From Thermodesulfatator sp. (GTDB taxonomy: Bacteria; Desulfobacterota; Thermodesulfobacteria; Thermodesulfobacteriales; Thermodesulfobacteriaceae), in the NCBI GenBank assembly GCA_003978075.1, contig QOAM01000023.1:1-7730 (forward strand): 7,730 nucleotides of DNA. The letters are read 5' to 3'. Within the stretch, counting starts at the first letter, position 1; each line of letters opens with the position of its first letter. A program made the position numbers and the translations under genes. The notes under the pieces were generated by a model that did not search any database, was not told the DNA's origin, and saw only the letters and a program-made list of their open reading frames with translations. Positions 1-6,313 of the stretch are shown piece by piece.

Positions 1-111
1 CCCGGAGAAGATCTTCGCTTGAGATTTCTCTCAAAGGAGGTTGGGGAAAGGGCGGTTGAAGGTTTGGGAGATCCGGTAAAGAAGGTTTTGCTCAGTAGTC
101 GGCAGTCACTT

Positions 112-999
112 CTAAAGGTTTCCTCGAAAGGCGGAAAATACTTGGGGAGAAACGCTTCGCAGGTGGAGATCTCGCTGAGGAAAGGGTATTTCGATGCCGG
201 CCTTGAGCAGTGCCCGGTGAATGGCGTAATAATAATCGCTTTTAATTCCGGTAAGGGCCCGCTTAGCCCGTGACTGCCTGATCCAGACCACTAAGGCAAA
301 GTTCAGGGCATTGTCCCCAAACCCTTCAAACCATACCCTTACAGGATGCTCCTCGTCTTCCTCGGTAAGAGGCACTTGACGGGCAACCTCGGTGATCACC
401 TCCTTTACTAGCTCGGGATCTGTACCGTAGGCTACTCCAAAAGGGATGTGAATCCGGCGCCAGTCATCCCCGTAAGTCCAAGTGGAAACTCGTTTGTTGA
501 TAAATTCCGAGTTGGGAACCAGGATGTCCTCGCCATCGAAGGTGCGGATGATCGTGGCCCGCATATTGATTTCTTGGACCACCCCGAGGGTGCCGTCTTC
601 TAGTTCCACGAGATCTCCGGGTTTGAGGCTCCCTTCCATCAAGAGGATGATGCCTGAAATAAAATTGCTGGTAATGGCTTGGAGCCCGAAGCCGATGCCC
701 ACACCCAAGGCCCCGAAAAGGATACCCACCTGGGTAAGATCCACCCCGGCACTGGAAAGGGCCACTAGAAAGAGGATGACCAAAAGGAAATAATAAATCA
801 AGGTGGTCACGGAGTTCACTAAACTGGCCGGGAGACTAAAGCGCTTCACCAAAAGGTGTTCCAATTTGCGCCGGAGATACCGCAGGGCCACCAGCCCCGC
901 AATTAGGACCACCGAGAGCTTGAAAATTCCCAGGAGGGTGACCGAAATTCCCCCAATCTTCCAGAGGGGACGGGTGAGGATGCGCATCAAGGGTCTCAT
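112..999 (-). CDS. mscS: MscS-family small-conductance mechanosensitive channel
   Basis: This 295-residue inner-membrane protein is expected to form a tension-gated channel that releases solutes during hypo-osmotic shock. Three hydrophobic segments are visible, at about residues 19-41, 63-82 and 90-122. The last is the Gly/Ala-rich pore helix (GALGVGIGFGLQ at 96-107), followed by the family stretch ending MEGSLKPGD (121-129). The beta domain carries VPNSEFINKRVSTWT (161-175), and the C-terminal alpha/beta domain ends with the usual IPFPQRDLHLR (271-281). The length is close to that of E. coli MscS (286), so the gene looks complete. A second ATG four codons downstream is an alternative start; neither start has a clear ribosome binding site. 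It is divergent from the FAH-family gene across 47 bp and has no visible operon partner. The family assignment is secure; exact ion selectivity and conductance class cannot be read from sequence. Confidence 0.96.
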   Translation of the reverse strand: MRPLMRILTRPLWKIGGISVTLLGIFKLSVVLIAGLVALRYLRRKLEHLLVKRFSLPASLVNSVTTLIYYFLLVILFLVALSSAGVDLTQVGILFGALGVGIGFGLQAITSNFISGIILLMEGSLKPGDLVELEDGTLGVVQEINMRATIIRTFDGEDILVPNSEFINKRVSTWTYGDDWRRIHIPFGVAYGTDPELVKEVITEVARQVPLTEEDEEHPVRVWFEGFGDNALNFALVVWIRQSRAKRALTGIKSDYYYAIHRALLKAGIEIPFPQRDLHLRSVSPQVFSAFRGNL

Positions 1000-1046
1000 A
1001 TCTGTGGTATCTTATCAACTTTGGACGAAGAGGTAAGGAGTGGACG
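1000..1046. promoter_or_regulatory. Divergent promoter region between mscS and the FAH-family gene
   Basis: These 47 bases must contain the start signals for both flanking genes unless one is read from further away. Weak -10-like hexamers overlap here: TATCTT at 1008-1013 for the plus strand, and TAAGAT (1014-1009) for the minus strand, which would leave mscS a very short leader. I see no convincing -35 boxes. AAGGAG at 1035-1040, six bases before the ATG at 1047, is the ribosome binding site of the plus-strand gene. The promoter calls are inference. Confidence 0.3.
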
Positions 1047-1802
1047 ATGAAGATCCTTCGATTTCGCTGGCGAGGAAAGGATTGGTGGGGGAGACTTTCT
1101 GAAGACCGCGTGTTGGGTCTTCCGGGAGTGACGGACTTTGGAGATCTTCCTCCGGAGGGGCTCCCCCTCACCGAGGTGCGGCTTTTACCCCCCACGGTGC
1201 CCACGAAGATCGTGGCTGTGGGGCTGAATTACAGGGACCATGCCCAGGAATTGGGCCTAGATATTCCGCAAGAACCCCTCATCTTCTTAAAACCCCCTTC
1301 GGCCCTCATCGGACCGGAAGACCGGATTCTCCTCCCTCCGGGGGTGGGGAGGGTGGATTACGAAGCGGAATTGGCAGTGGTGATAGGAAAGAGGGCCCGA
1401 AGGATTTCCCCGGAAGAGGCCCGGGAGCACATTTTAGGCTATACCTGTTTTAACGATGTGACCGCTCGGGACCTCCAGAAAAAAGATGGCCAGTGGACTC
1501 GGGCCAAGAGCTTTGACACCTTTGCCCCACTAGGCCCTTGGATCGAGACCGAGCTGGATCCCTCATGTCTCCGGGTACGGGCCTATCTCAATGGAGAGGT
1601 GGTTCAGAATTCCTCCACAGACCAGCTTATTTTTCCCGTGCCGCAGCTGGTGAGCTTCATCTCCCAGGTGATGACCCTTCATCCCGGGGACGTAATTGCC
1701 ACCGGCACCCCACCCGGAGTAGGTCCTCTTTCTCCCGGCGATGTGATAGAGATTGAAGTGGAAGGGGTTGGACGATTGGTAAATTTTGTAGAATTTGGAT
1801 AA
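1047..1802 (+). CDS. Fumarylacetoacetate hydrolase (FAH) family protein
   Basis: The 251-residue protein belongs to the FAH fold family, whose members hydrolyse, decarboxylate or isomerise small 2-oxo acids (acylpyruvases, oxaloacetate decarboxylases, HpcE-type isomerases) using a bound Mg2+ or Mn2+. An N-terminal portion of about 50 residues precedes the catalytic core. Core motifs in order are GLNYRDHAQE (59-68), PLIFLKPPSALIGP (77-90), VDYEAELAVVIGK (103-115), FNDVTARDLQ (135-144), RAKSFDTFAPLGPW (152-165) and DVIATGTPPGVG (215-226). The expected metal ligands Glu106, Glu108 and Asp137 and the active-site Lys154 are all present, so an active enzyme is likely. A good AAGGAG site six bases upstream fixes the start. 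The stop is followed after 14 bases by the MOSC gene, so the two are probably co-transcribed. The substrate is not determined; a housekeeping FAHD1/YcgM-like acylpyruvase role is as plausible as aromatic degradation, and no aromatic-pathway genes are nearby. Confidence 0.94.
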   Translation: MKILRFRWRGKDWWGRLSEDRVLGLPGVTDFGDLPPEGLPLTEVRLLPPTVPTKIVAVGLNYRDHAQELGLDIPQEPLIFLKPPSALIGPEDRILLPPGVGRVDYEAELAVVIGKRARRISPEEAREHILGYTCFNDVTARDLQKKDGQWTRAKSFDTFAPLGPWIETELDPSCLRVRAYLNGEVVQNSSTDQLIFPVPQLVSFISQVMTLHPGDVIATGTPPGVGPLSPGDVIEIEVEGVGRLVNFVEFG

Positions 1803-1816
1803 GCGGAGCGGAAAAA

Positions 1817-2263
1817 ATGGAGGGAAGGGTGACCGCTCTTTCCTTAAGTCGGGAAAAGGGTGTCCCTAAGGAAAACGTTCCTGAGGTGCGGATTGTAAGA
1901 GGCTATGGGGTAGAGGGGGACGCCCACGGAGGGCCGTGGCATCGTCAGGTAAGCTTCTTGGACACCGCCACCCTGGAATACATGCGTCGGATTTTAGGGC
2001 GGGAGGTGCGTCCAGGGGAACTGGCCGAAAATGTTACCGTGGATCTCGACCTCTCTCAGGTAAAGGTGGGCGATCAGATTCTCGCAGGGGAATGCCTCTT
2101 CGAGGTCACCCAGATCGGCAAAAAGTGTCATAGCGGATGTGCCATCTTTCAAAGGGTGGGCCGCTGCGAGATGCGCAACCGGGGGGTCTTCACGCGCGTC
2201 CTTAAAGGGGGGGTCCTCAGAGTGGGCGATCCGGTAAAAATCCTCCGCCGCGAAAAAACCTAA
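1817..2263 (+). CDS. MOSC-domain protein (molybdenum-cofactor-related)
   Basis: This small 148-residue protein consists almost entirely of one MOSC domain, the beta-barrel found at the C-terminus of molybdenum-cofactor sulfurases and in stand-alone proteins such as YiiM. Those proteins handle sulfur carried on a conserved cysteine, or act on molybdenum cofactor or N-hydroxylated substrates. Visible features are the N-terminal strand GRVTALSLSREKGVPK (3-18), RGYGVEGDAHGGPWHRQVS (28-46), GELAENVTVD (67-76), KVGDQILAGECLFEVTQIGK (83-102), and the cysteine cluster KCHSGC with Cys104 and Cys108, plus Cys117. Cys104 sits where the persulfide-carrying Cys is expected. The gene starts eight bases after GGAG (1805-1808) and lies 14 bases behind the FAH-family gene. 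No moa, mob or molybdoenzyme gene is visible nearby, so its partner pathway is unknown. Confidence 0.92.
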   Translation: MEGRVTALSLSREKGVPKENVPEVRIVRGYGVEGDAHGGPWHRQVSFLDTATLEYMRRILGREVRPGELAENVTVDLDLSQVKVGDQILAGECLFEVTQIGKKCHSGCAIFQRVGRCEMRNRGVFTRVLKGGVLRVGDPVKILRREKT

Positions 2264-2264
2264 C

Positions 2265-2295
2265 TTTTTAGGGAGCCTCTAGAGCTCTCTGAAAG
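2265..2295 (+). terminator. Hairpin just after the MOSC stop codon, possible terminator
   Basis: The left arm at 2265-2276 pairs with the right arm at 2284-2295 around a 7-base loop, giving 12 pairs of which three are G-U. It begins one base after the stop codon. No T-run follows on the plus strand, so it is not a textbook intrinsic terminator. Read from the minus strand, it would be followed six bases later by six T's (complement of 2253-2258), so it might instead stop leftward transcription from the convergent gene. A second, bulged hairpin lies at 2408-2430. The direction is uncertain. Confidence 0.35.
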
Positions 2296-2439
2296 ACCTA
2301 CCTGGCTAATAATTGTTTATTAATGGGTCATCAAAGAGTAGATTTTATAGACCTCAACCTTAATATTTCATAGGATTCCCAGGTCAAAAAATGCTCTTGC
2401 CCGGCGCTCTTCCAAGTTTTTTGGGAAAGATTTGGGGAA

Positions 2440-3402
2440 TTAGGCCTCGATAAAGAGTTTGAGGCGGACCTTTTTGAGCTCCCTGAGCGTGCGGAGCGGG
2501 AGGTAATCTCTCAGGACATAACGCTCAGCTAGCTCCTTCAGGTATTTTTCCGGCTCCTTTTGCAAATGGAGCATGGTGTAAAGGTTGTAGGGCCAGTCTG
2601 GATAGCTCACCCGTTCGTAGCAGTGGGTTATCCCCTGCTCGGAGGCCAAGGCCTGACCCACCTCGGTTAGTCTCTTTTCCGGCACGCGCCAGGCCACCAT
2701 GATATTCTCGCGAAATCCCACCCGGTGATGCCTCACCAGCCCGGCAAAGCGCCGCATGACACCCTTTTCGAGCATCTCCCGAATCCACAAGAGGAGATCC
2801 TCCTCGGAGGTCCCGGCCTGGCGGGCAGTTACCGAAAAGGGCCGAGGGAGAAGGGGCAGGGGCTCCTGCGTGGCCCGCACCAAGCGAATGGTTCTTGGGC
2901 CAGGGATCATCTTTTCAAAGGAAGGGGGCGTGCTCCGGTCTCCAGCCACCCCCTCCTCCAGGTCGAAAACCACGGCGATGCGAAAGATCCGACGGATGGG
3001 TAAGAGAAGGAGGCGTTGGGCTCCGGCGGCCCGGGCCAGGCGGTCCGCCTCTTCCTCCAAGATCTTTCCCGGAGGCACTGCCAGGGTAAACCAGAGGTTC
3101 AACCGATGATCGCGTAGATAATTATGACTCACCCCCGGATGAGAATTGATCACCTCTACCGCACGGGAGAGGCGGTATTCCGGCACTTCTAGGGCGGCCA
3201 GGGTGGTACGATAGCCCAAGGCCTGGGGGTTGAAAATCCCCCCAATTTGACGCAAGATCCCTTTCCGGGAAAGTCTCTCCAGGCGCAAGAGGACCTCCTC
3301 TTCCCGGACCCCAAGTTTTTGGGCCAGGACCTGAAAGGGCCTTTCCACCACCGGAAATTCCTTCTGAACCAGGTTGAGAAGCTTGCGGTCTTTATCATCC
3401 AT
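2440..3402 (-). CDS. Fused siroheme decarboxylase (AhbA-AhbB / NirDL type)
   Basis: Siroheme decarboxylase removes two acetate carboxyls from siroheme to give 12,18-didecarboxysiroheme, an intermediate of the alternative haem pathway (Ahb) and of haem d1 synthesis (Nir). This 320-residue protein holds two homologous halves, each an AsnC/Lrp-like winged helix plus an alpha/beta domain. Half one (about 1-150) has RPFQVLA (21-27), RQIGGIFNPQALGY (51-64) and the AhbA-like HNYLRDHRLNLWFTL (93-107). Half two (about 165-320) has RPFSVTA (187-193), RRFAGLVRHHRVGF (217-230) and the AhbB-like THCYERVSYPDWPYNLYTML (259-278). In Desulfovibrio these are separate proteins of about 160-170 residues; fused NirDL proteins are known elsewhere. 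Automated annotation often mislabels such genes as Lrp/AsnC regulators. The start lacks a clear ribosome binding site. It is divergent from the DUF362 operon across 41 bp; no ahbC, ahbD or nir gene is in the window, so the end product (haem b or d1) is undecided. Confidence 0.88.
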   Translation of the reverse strand: MDDKDRKLLNLVQKEFPVVERPFQVLAQKLGVREEEVLLRLERLSRKGILRQIGGIFNPQALGYRTTLAALEVPEYRLSRAVEVINSHPGVSHNYLRDHRLNLWFTLAVPPGKILEEEADRLARAAGAQRLLLLPIRRIFRIAVVFDLEEGVAGDRSTPPSFEKMIPGPRTIRLVRATQEPLPLLPRPFSVTARQAGTSEEDLLLWIREMLEKGVMRRFAGLVRHHRVGFRENIMVAWRVPEKRLTEVGQALASEQGITHCYERVSYPDWPYNLYTMLHLQKEPEKYLKELAERYVLRDYLPLRTLRELKKVRLKLFIEA

Positions 3403-3443
3403 AGCTTTAATAGTAACTTGAACTTTTAGGGGGGAAAGGTTGC
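3403..3443. promoter_or_regulatory. Divergent promoter region between the siroheme decarboxylase gene and the DUF362 operon
   Basis: This 41-bp AT-rich gap should serve both directions. On the minus strand a TACTAT hexamer lies seven bases before the decarboxylase ATG; with no ribosome binding site in the gap, that would fit a leaderless or nearly leaderless transcript. On the plus strand a G-run followed by AAAGG (3435-3439) lies four bases before the ATG at 3444. I see no operator repeat. The promoter assignments are inference. Confidence 0.3.
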
Positions 3444-4565
3444 ATGGCTAGTCGAGTCTTTTGGGTGGATCTGCGTTTGAGAAAAAAGGCTTCTCTACTG
3501 GAAAAGGTTTCGGCCCTGCTTTCCGCCTTAGAAATAAAAGACCGTTTTCGGCCCGGGGCCTTGGTGGGCATTAAGCTCCACTTTGGCGAGGCCGGCAATC
3601 TCGCCCACCTTCGTCCCCAATGGGTGCGCCGGGTGGTGGATCATCTTAAAGAGCTCGGGGTTAAACCCTTTCTCACCGACACCAACACCCTTTATCGGGG
3701 AAGTCGTTCGGACGCGGTAAGCCATCTAGAGACCGCTGTGCGCAACGGCTTTACCTATGCAGTGGTGGGAGCCCCTGTGGTTATCGCCGACGGACTGCGG
3801 GGTAGCTCCTACGAGAAAATAGAGATGGACTTCCCTGTGCTCAAGGAGTTTTTTCTGGCCAAGGAGGTGGTCCGGGCCGATGGTCTGGTGGTGCTCACCC
3901 ACTTTAAGGGGCACGAGCTTTCGGGCTTCGGCGGGGCCCTTAAGAACGTGGGGATGGGCTGTGCCGCCCGGCGGGGGAAGCTGGAACAGCATTCCACAGT
4001 GGCCCCTAAGATCGATAAAAAGCGCTGTGTGGCCTGTGGGACCTGTGCGGAATTTTGCCCGGTAGGGGCCCCGGAGCCCGCCCCGAGGGCTAAGAAGCCC
4101 CGCTACCGCATTAACGAAAAGCGTTGCATAGGTTGCGGGGAGTGCATTGCCGTATGCCCCCAGGAGGCCATCAAGGTGCAGTGGAACGAGAAGGCCGAGC
4201 TTTTCATGCGCAAGATGGCCGAATACGCCGCGGCGGTCCTCCTTCCCAAGAGGGGAAGGGCCTTCTTCCTCAACTTCGTGCTCCAGGTCTCCCCGGCCTG
4301 TGACTGTTATCCCTTCAATGATTACCCCCTGGTGCCGGATCTGGGCATACTGGCCTCCGAAGACCCCGTGGCCCTGGATCAGGCCTCGGTGGATCTGGTG
4401 AATCAGGCCGGCGGTCTTCCGGGCTCCAAGGCCGAAGGCAGTCCCCCGGGAGAGGACAAGTTCCGCCGACTTTACCCCCAAATTCCCTGGGAGGTTACCC
4501 TCAACCACGCCGAAGAGATCGGTCTGGGCAGCCGAAAATACGAACTGGTGAAACTGGAGGCGTGA
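3444..4565 (+). CDS. DUF362-domain protein with two [4Fe-4S] ferredoxin clusters
   Basis: This is a 373-residue cytoplasmic iron-sulfur protein of the DUF362 family; the biochemical role of that family is not settled. The DUF362 part begins near residue 38, with KLHFGEAGNLAHLRPQWV (44-61), LTDTNTLYRGSR (77-88) and PVVIADGLRG (111-120), and continues with LTHFKGHELSGFGGALKNVG (151-170). A two-cluster ferredoxin insert follows: CVACGTCAEFCP (Cys195, 198, 201, 205) and CIGCGECIAVCP (Cys228, 231, 234, 238), both complete. The DUF362 domain resumes with PACDCYPFNDYPLVPDLGIL (284-303) and SEDPVALDQASVDLVNQAG (305-323). Extra cysteines at 173, 286 and 288 fall in motifs that look conserved and may bind a further metal or act in catalysis. 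It heads a four-gene operon and is divergent from the siroheme decarboxylase. Electron transfer is a safe inference; the reaction is unknown. Confidence 0.92.
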   Translation: MASRVFWVDLRLRKKASLLEKVSALLSALEIKDRFRPGALVGIKLHFGEAGNLAHLRPQWVRRVVDHLKELGVKPFLTDTNTLYRGSRSDAVSHLETAVRNGFTYAVVGAPVVIADGLRGSSYEKIEMDFPVLKEFFLAKEVVRADGLVVLTHFKGHELSGFGGALKNVGMGCAARRGKLEQHSTVAPKIDKKRCVACGTCAEFCPVGAPEPAPRAKKPRYRINEKRCIGCGECIAVCPQEAIKVQWNEKAELFMRKMAEYAAAVLLPKRGRAFFLNFVLQVSPACDCYPFNDYPLVPDLGILASEDPVALDQASVDLVNQAGGLPGSKAEGSPPGEDKFRRLYPQIPWEVTLNHAEEIGLGSRKYELVKLEA

Positions 4566-4610
4566 AAATCCGAGAAAGGGCCATTCTTTTGCAGGGGAAG
4601 GAGCTAGCCT

Positions 4611-5195
4611 ATGGGGTTCAGGCCTTTTGAAGTCTTAAAGGAGAAGATCCGCAAGGAGGATCTTCCGCCGGGGCCGGAAAGACCTCTCTGTGAGGAGGAC
4701 CCGGAGGAGTTCTTCCGCAAAGTAAATCCCCTTCCGCGGGAGAAGGAGATCTTCTGGGCTCCGGGCTTTCGCAAACCTCCCCGCTTTGAGGAGAGGGCCT
4801 GGCCTCCCCAGCCCTTACAGGTGCGAGTGTGGCAGACCTCGGAATACATGGAAGGCCGTGCTCCGGGGGTCACCCGGGAGCTCCTGCGCCGGCTGCGCGA
4901 GGGACGCATCGCCTGGAGCCGGGTCCTCGACCTTCACGGGCTCACCGTAGCCGAAGCCGAGGTGGTCTTTCACCGTTTTCTCAGGGAGTGTCTCTTCCGG
5001 GGAGACCGCTGCGTGCTCATCATTCACGGCCGAGGGCTTTCCTCCCCCCGTGGGCCCGTTCTCAAAGAAAAGGTGCGTTTCTGGCTGGAAAGGGGGCCCC
5101 TTCGGAGACATGTTCTGGCCTACACCACGGCCCGGCCCTGCGACGGGGGCCCCGGGGCTACCTATGTCCTTCTCTCCCGGAGGAAATGGCGATGA
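4611..5195 (+). CDS. Smr-domain protein
   Basis: This 194-residue protein ends in a complete Smr (small MutS-related) domain, known in other proteins as a nucleic-acid nicking or RNA-cleaving module. The domain spans about 104-194, with LDLHG (106-110), the helix TVAEAEVVFHRFLRECLFRG (112-131), the HGRG motif (139-142) within VLIIHGRGLSSPRGP, and the closing GGPGATYVLLSRR (179-191). The first ~75 residues are charged and proline-rich and match nothing I recognise. They are followed by SEYMEGRAPGVTRELLRRLR (77-96), a lead-in seen in stand-alone Smr proteins of related bacteria. There is no MutS part. AAGGAG at 4598-4603, seven bases upstream, fixes the start, 45 bp after the previous stop. Its stop overlaps the next start (ATGA), suggesting coupled translation. 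Target and role here are unknown. Confidence 0.93.
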   Translation: MGFRPFEVLKEKIRKEDLPPGPERPLCEEDPEEFFRKVNPLPREKEIFWAPGFRKPPRFEERAWPPQPLQVRVWQTSEYMEGRAPGVTRELLRRLREGRIAWSRVLDLHGLTVAEAEVVFHRFLRECLFRGDRCVLIIHGRGLSSPRGPVLKEKVRFWLERGPLRRHVLAYTTARPCDGGPGATYVLLSRRKWR

Positions 5196-6313
5196 GGCTT
5201 CCGGCTCACGGACGCCACAAGGTGTTGGTACACGGGCTCCCCGGTACGGGAAAGACCACCTTGATCTCCCGGGTGATAGAGGAGCTTCCAGATCCTAAAA
5301 GGGGCTTCCTCACCCGGGAGGTGCGCGAGGGAGGGCGCCGAGTGGGCTTCAAGATCCGCACCCTCGATGGCAGAGAGGCTTGGCTGGCCAAACGCGGACG
5401 AGGCTGGCCCCAGGTGGGGAAGTACCGGGTCTTCCTGGAGATCTTTGAAAAGTTAGCCCTCTCCGCCTTGGCCCCTTCGGAACCAGGGACCCTCTATGTG
5501 GTGGATGAGATCGGGAAGATGGAAATCTTCTCCGAGGCCTTTTGCCAGCGCATCCGGGAGCTCCTTTCCGGACCGGAACCGGTGCTGGCCTCGGTGGGCT
5601 ACGGGAAGGTCCCCTTTCTGGAGGAGATCTTCCGGCTGGAATCCCCGGTATTTTGCGAGATTACCCCGGAGAATCGGGATTACCTGGTGGAACGCATCCG
5701 GGTGGAGTTCGAGCGCCCGGGGAGGCTGATCGTCTTCGAGGGGCTCGACGGCTCGGGAAAGAGCACCCTGGCCCAAGAACTGGCCCGCAAGCTCAAAGAG
5801 GAAGGCCTTCGGGTGCTCCTCACCCGCGAGCCCACCGGCGGGGAGTGGGGACAAAAGATCCGGGAGCATCTGCAGAAGCGCACCCCGCTCTCCCCGCAGG
5901 CCTATGCGGAGCTCTTTTTTCGCGACCGCTGGGAACACGCCCAGAAGGTCCTAGTGCCGGCCTTGGCCCGGGGAAAGATCGTCCTCTGCGATCGTTATTA
6001 TCTCTCCACCTTGGCCTATCAAGGGAGCCAGGGGCTTTCGGTAAAAGACCTCTGGCGCCGCAACGAGACCGTGGCCCCGGTGCCGGATCTGGTGGTCTTC
6101 GTGGATGTGCCGGTGGAGCTGGCCCTGGAGAGGATAAGAGCCCGGAACACCCCTCGGGAACTCTACGAAAGAGAGGAAGAGCTCTCTGCCATCCGCAAAA
6201 TCTACCTCCAGGTCTTGCCCCGCTTTCGCCACTTGAAACTCTCGGGAGACCGACCGGTGGAAGAACTCCTGGAGAAGCTCCGGAAAGAGTTGGCTGAAGG
6301 TCTCCTTCCATGA
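5192..6313 (+). CDS. tmk: THEP1-type NTPase fused to thymidylate kinase
   Basis: One 373-residue protein carries two P-loop enzymes. Residues 1-175 match THEP1 nucleoside-triphosphatases: Walker A GLPGTGKTT (15-23), GFLTREVREGGRRVGF (38-53), VGKYRVF (75-81), Walker B YVVDEIGKMEIFS (102-114) and the closing ITPENRDYL (157-165). Residues 178-373 match dTMP kinase, which makes dTDP from dTMP: FEGLDGSGKST (182-192), TREPTGGEWGQKIREHL (211-227), ELFFRDRWEHA (240-250), CDRYYLSTLAYQG (266-278) and PDLVVFVDVP (298-307). Both active sites look intact. The segment after REP (TGGEWG) differs from the usual GGT...G pattern, so this could be a paralogous deoxynucleotide kinase rather than the main Tmk. 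The chosen ATG overlaps the Smr stop (ATGA) and lies eight bases after GGAGG (5179-5183); an ATG at 5186 would be only two bases from that site, and the open frame upstream to 4829 is antisense-free but merely shadows Smr. The stop overlaps the next start by four bases. Confidence 0.92.
   Translation: MRLPAHGRHKVLVHGLPGTGKTTLISRVIEELPDPKRGFLTREVREGGRRVGFKIRTLDGREAWLAKRGRGWPQVGKYRVFLEIFEKLALSALAPSEPGTLYVVDEIGKMEIFSEAFCQRIRELLSGPEPVLASVGYGKVPFLEEIFRLESPVFCEITPENRDYLVERIRVEFERPGRLIVFEGLDGSGKSTLAQELARKLKEEGLRVLLTREPTGGEWGQKIREHLQKRTPLSPQAYAELFFRDRWEHAQKVLVPALARGKIVLCDRYYLSTLAYQGSQGLSVKDLWRRNETVAPVPDLVVFVDVPVELALERIRARNTPRELYEREEELSAIRKIYLQVLPRFRHLKLSGDRPVEELLEKLRKELAEGLLP

Noticed and set aside
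2..22. Possible last codons of an upstream plus-strand gene (ends PEKIFA then TGA)
   Set aside because: Six codons are too few to tell a real gene tail from chance.
33..41. Perfect AAAGGAGGT ribosome-binding-like sequence
   Set aside because: No start codon lies at a usable distance with an open frame that is not antisense to mscS.
19..273. 84-residue plus-strand reading frame, open from the window edge
   Set aside because: It is mostly antisense to the conserved C-terminus of mscS, uses a TTG start and has no recognisable motif.
836..1204. 122-residue minus-strand reading frame across the mscS/FAH gap
   Set aside because: It overlaps both conserved genes and shows low-complexity composition without a motif.
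2307..2322. AT-only inverted repeat (TAATAA / TTATTA) with a four-base loop
   Set aside because: It lacks G/C pairs and a T-run, and such repeats are expected by chance in AT-rich gaps.
2323..2373. 16-codon ORF in the AT-rich gap
   Set aside because: It has no ribosome binding site and is within the length expected by chance.
3726..4508. 260-residue minus-strand reading frame
   Set aside because: It is exactly antisense to the DUF362/ferredoxin gene, whose cysteine motifs are intact; long antisense frames are common in GC-rich genes.
4562..4630. GTG-initiated 22-codon ORF overlapping the DUF362 stop
   Set aside because: GGAGG is only one base from the GTG, and the frame ends inside the Smr gene without any family match.
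4829..5191. N-terminal extension of the THEP1-Tmk frame
   Set aside because: It lies out of frame over the Smr domain. The ATGA overlap with GGAGG eight bases upstream and the position of the first Walker motif support the start at 5192.
5542..6297. 251-residue plus-strand frame rich in Gly, Pro and Arg
   Set aside because: It is a shadow of the kinase fusion in another frame, with composition typical of GC-rich out-of-frame translation.
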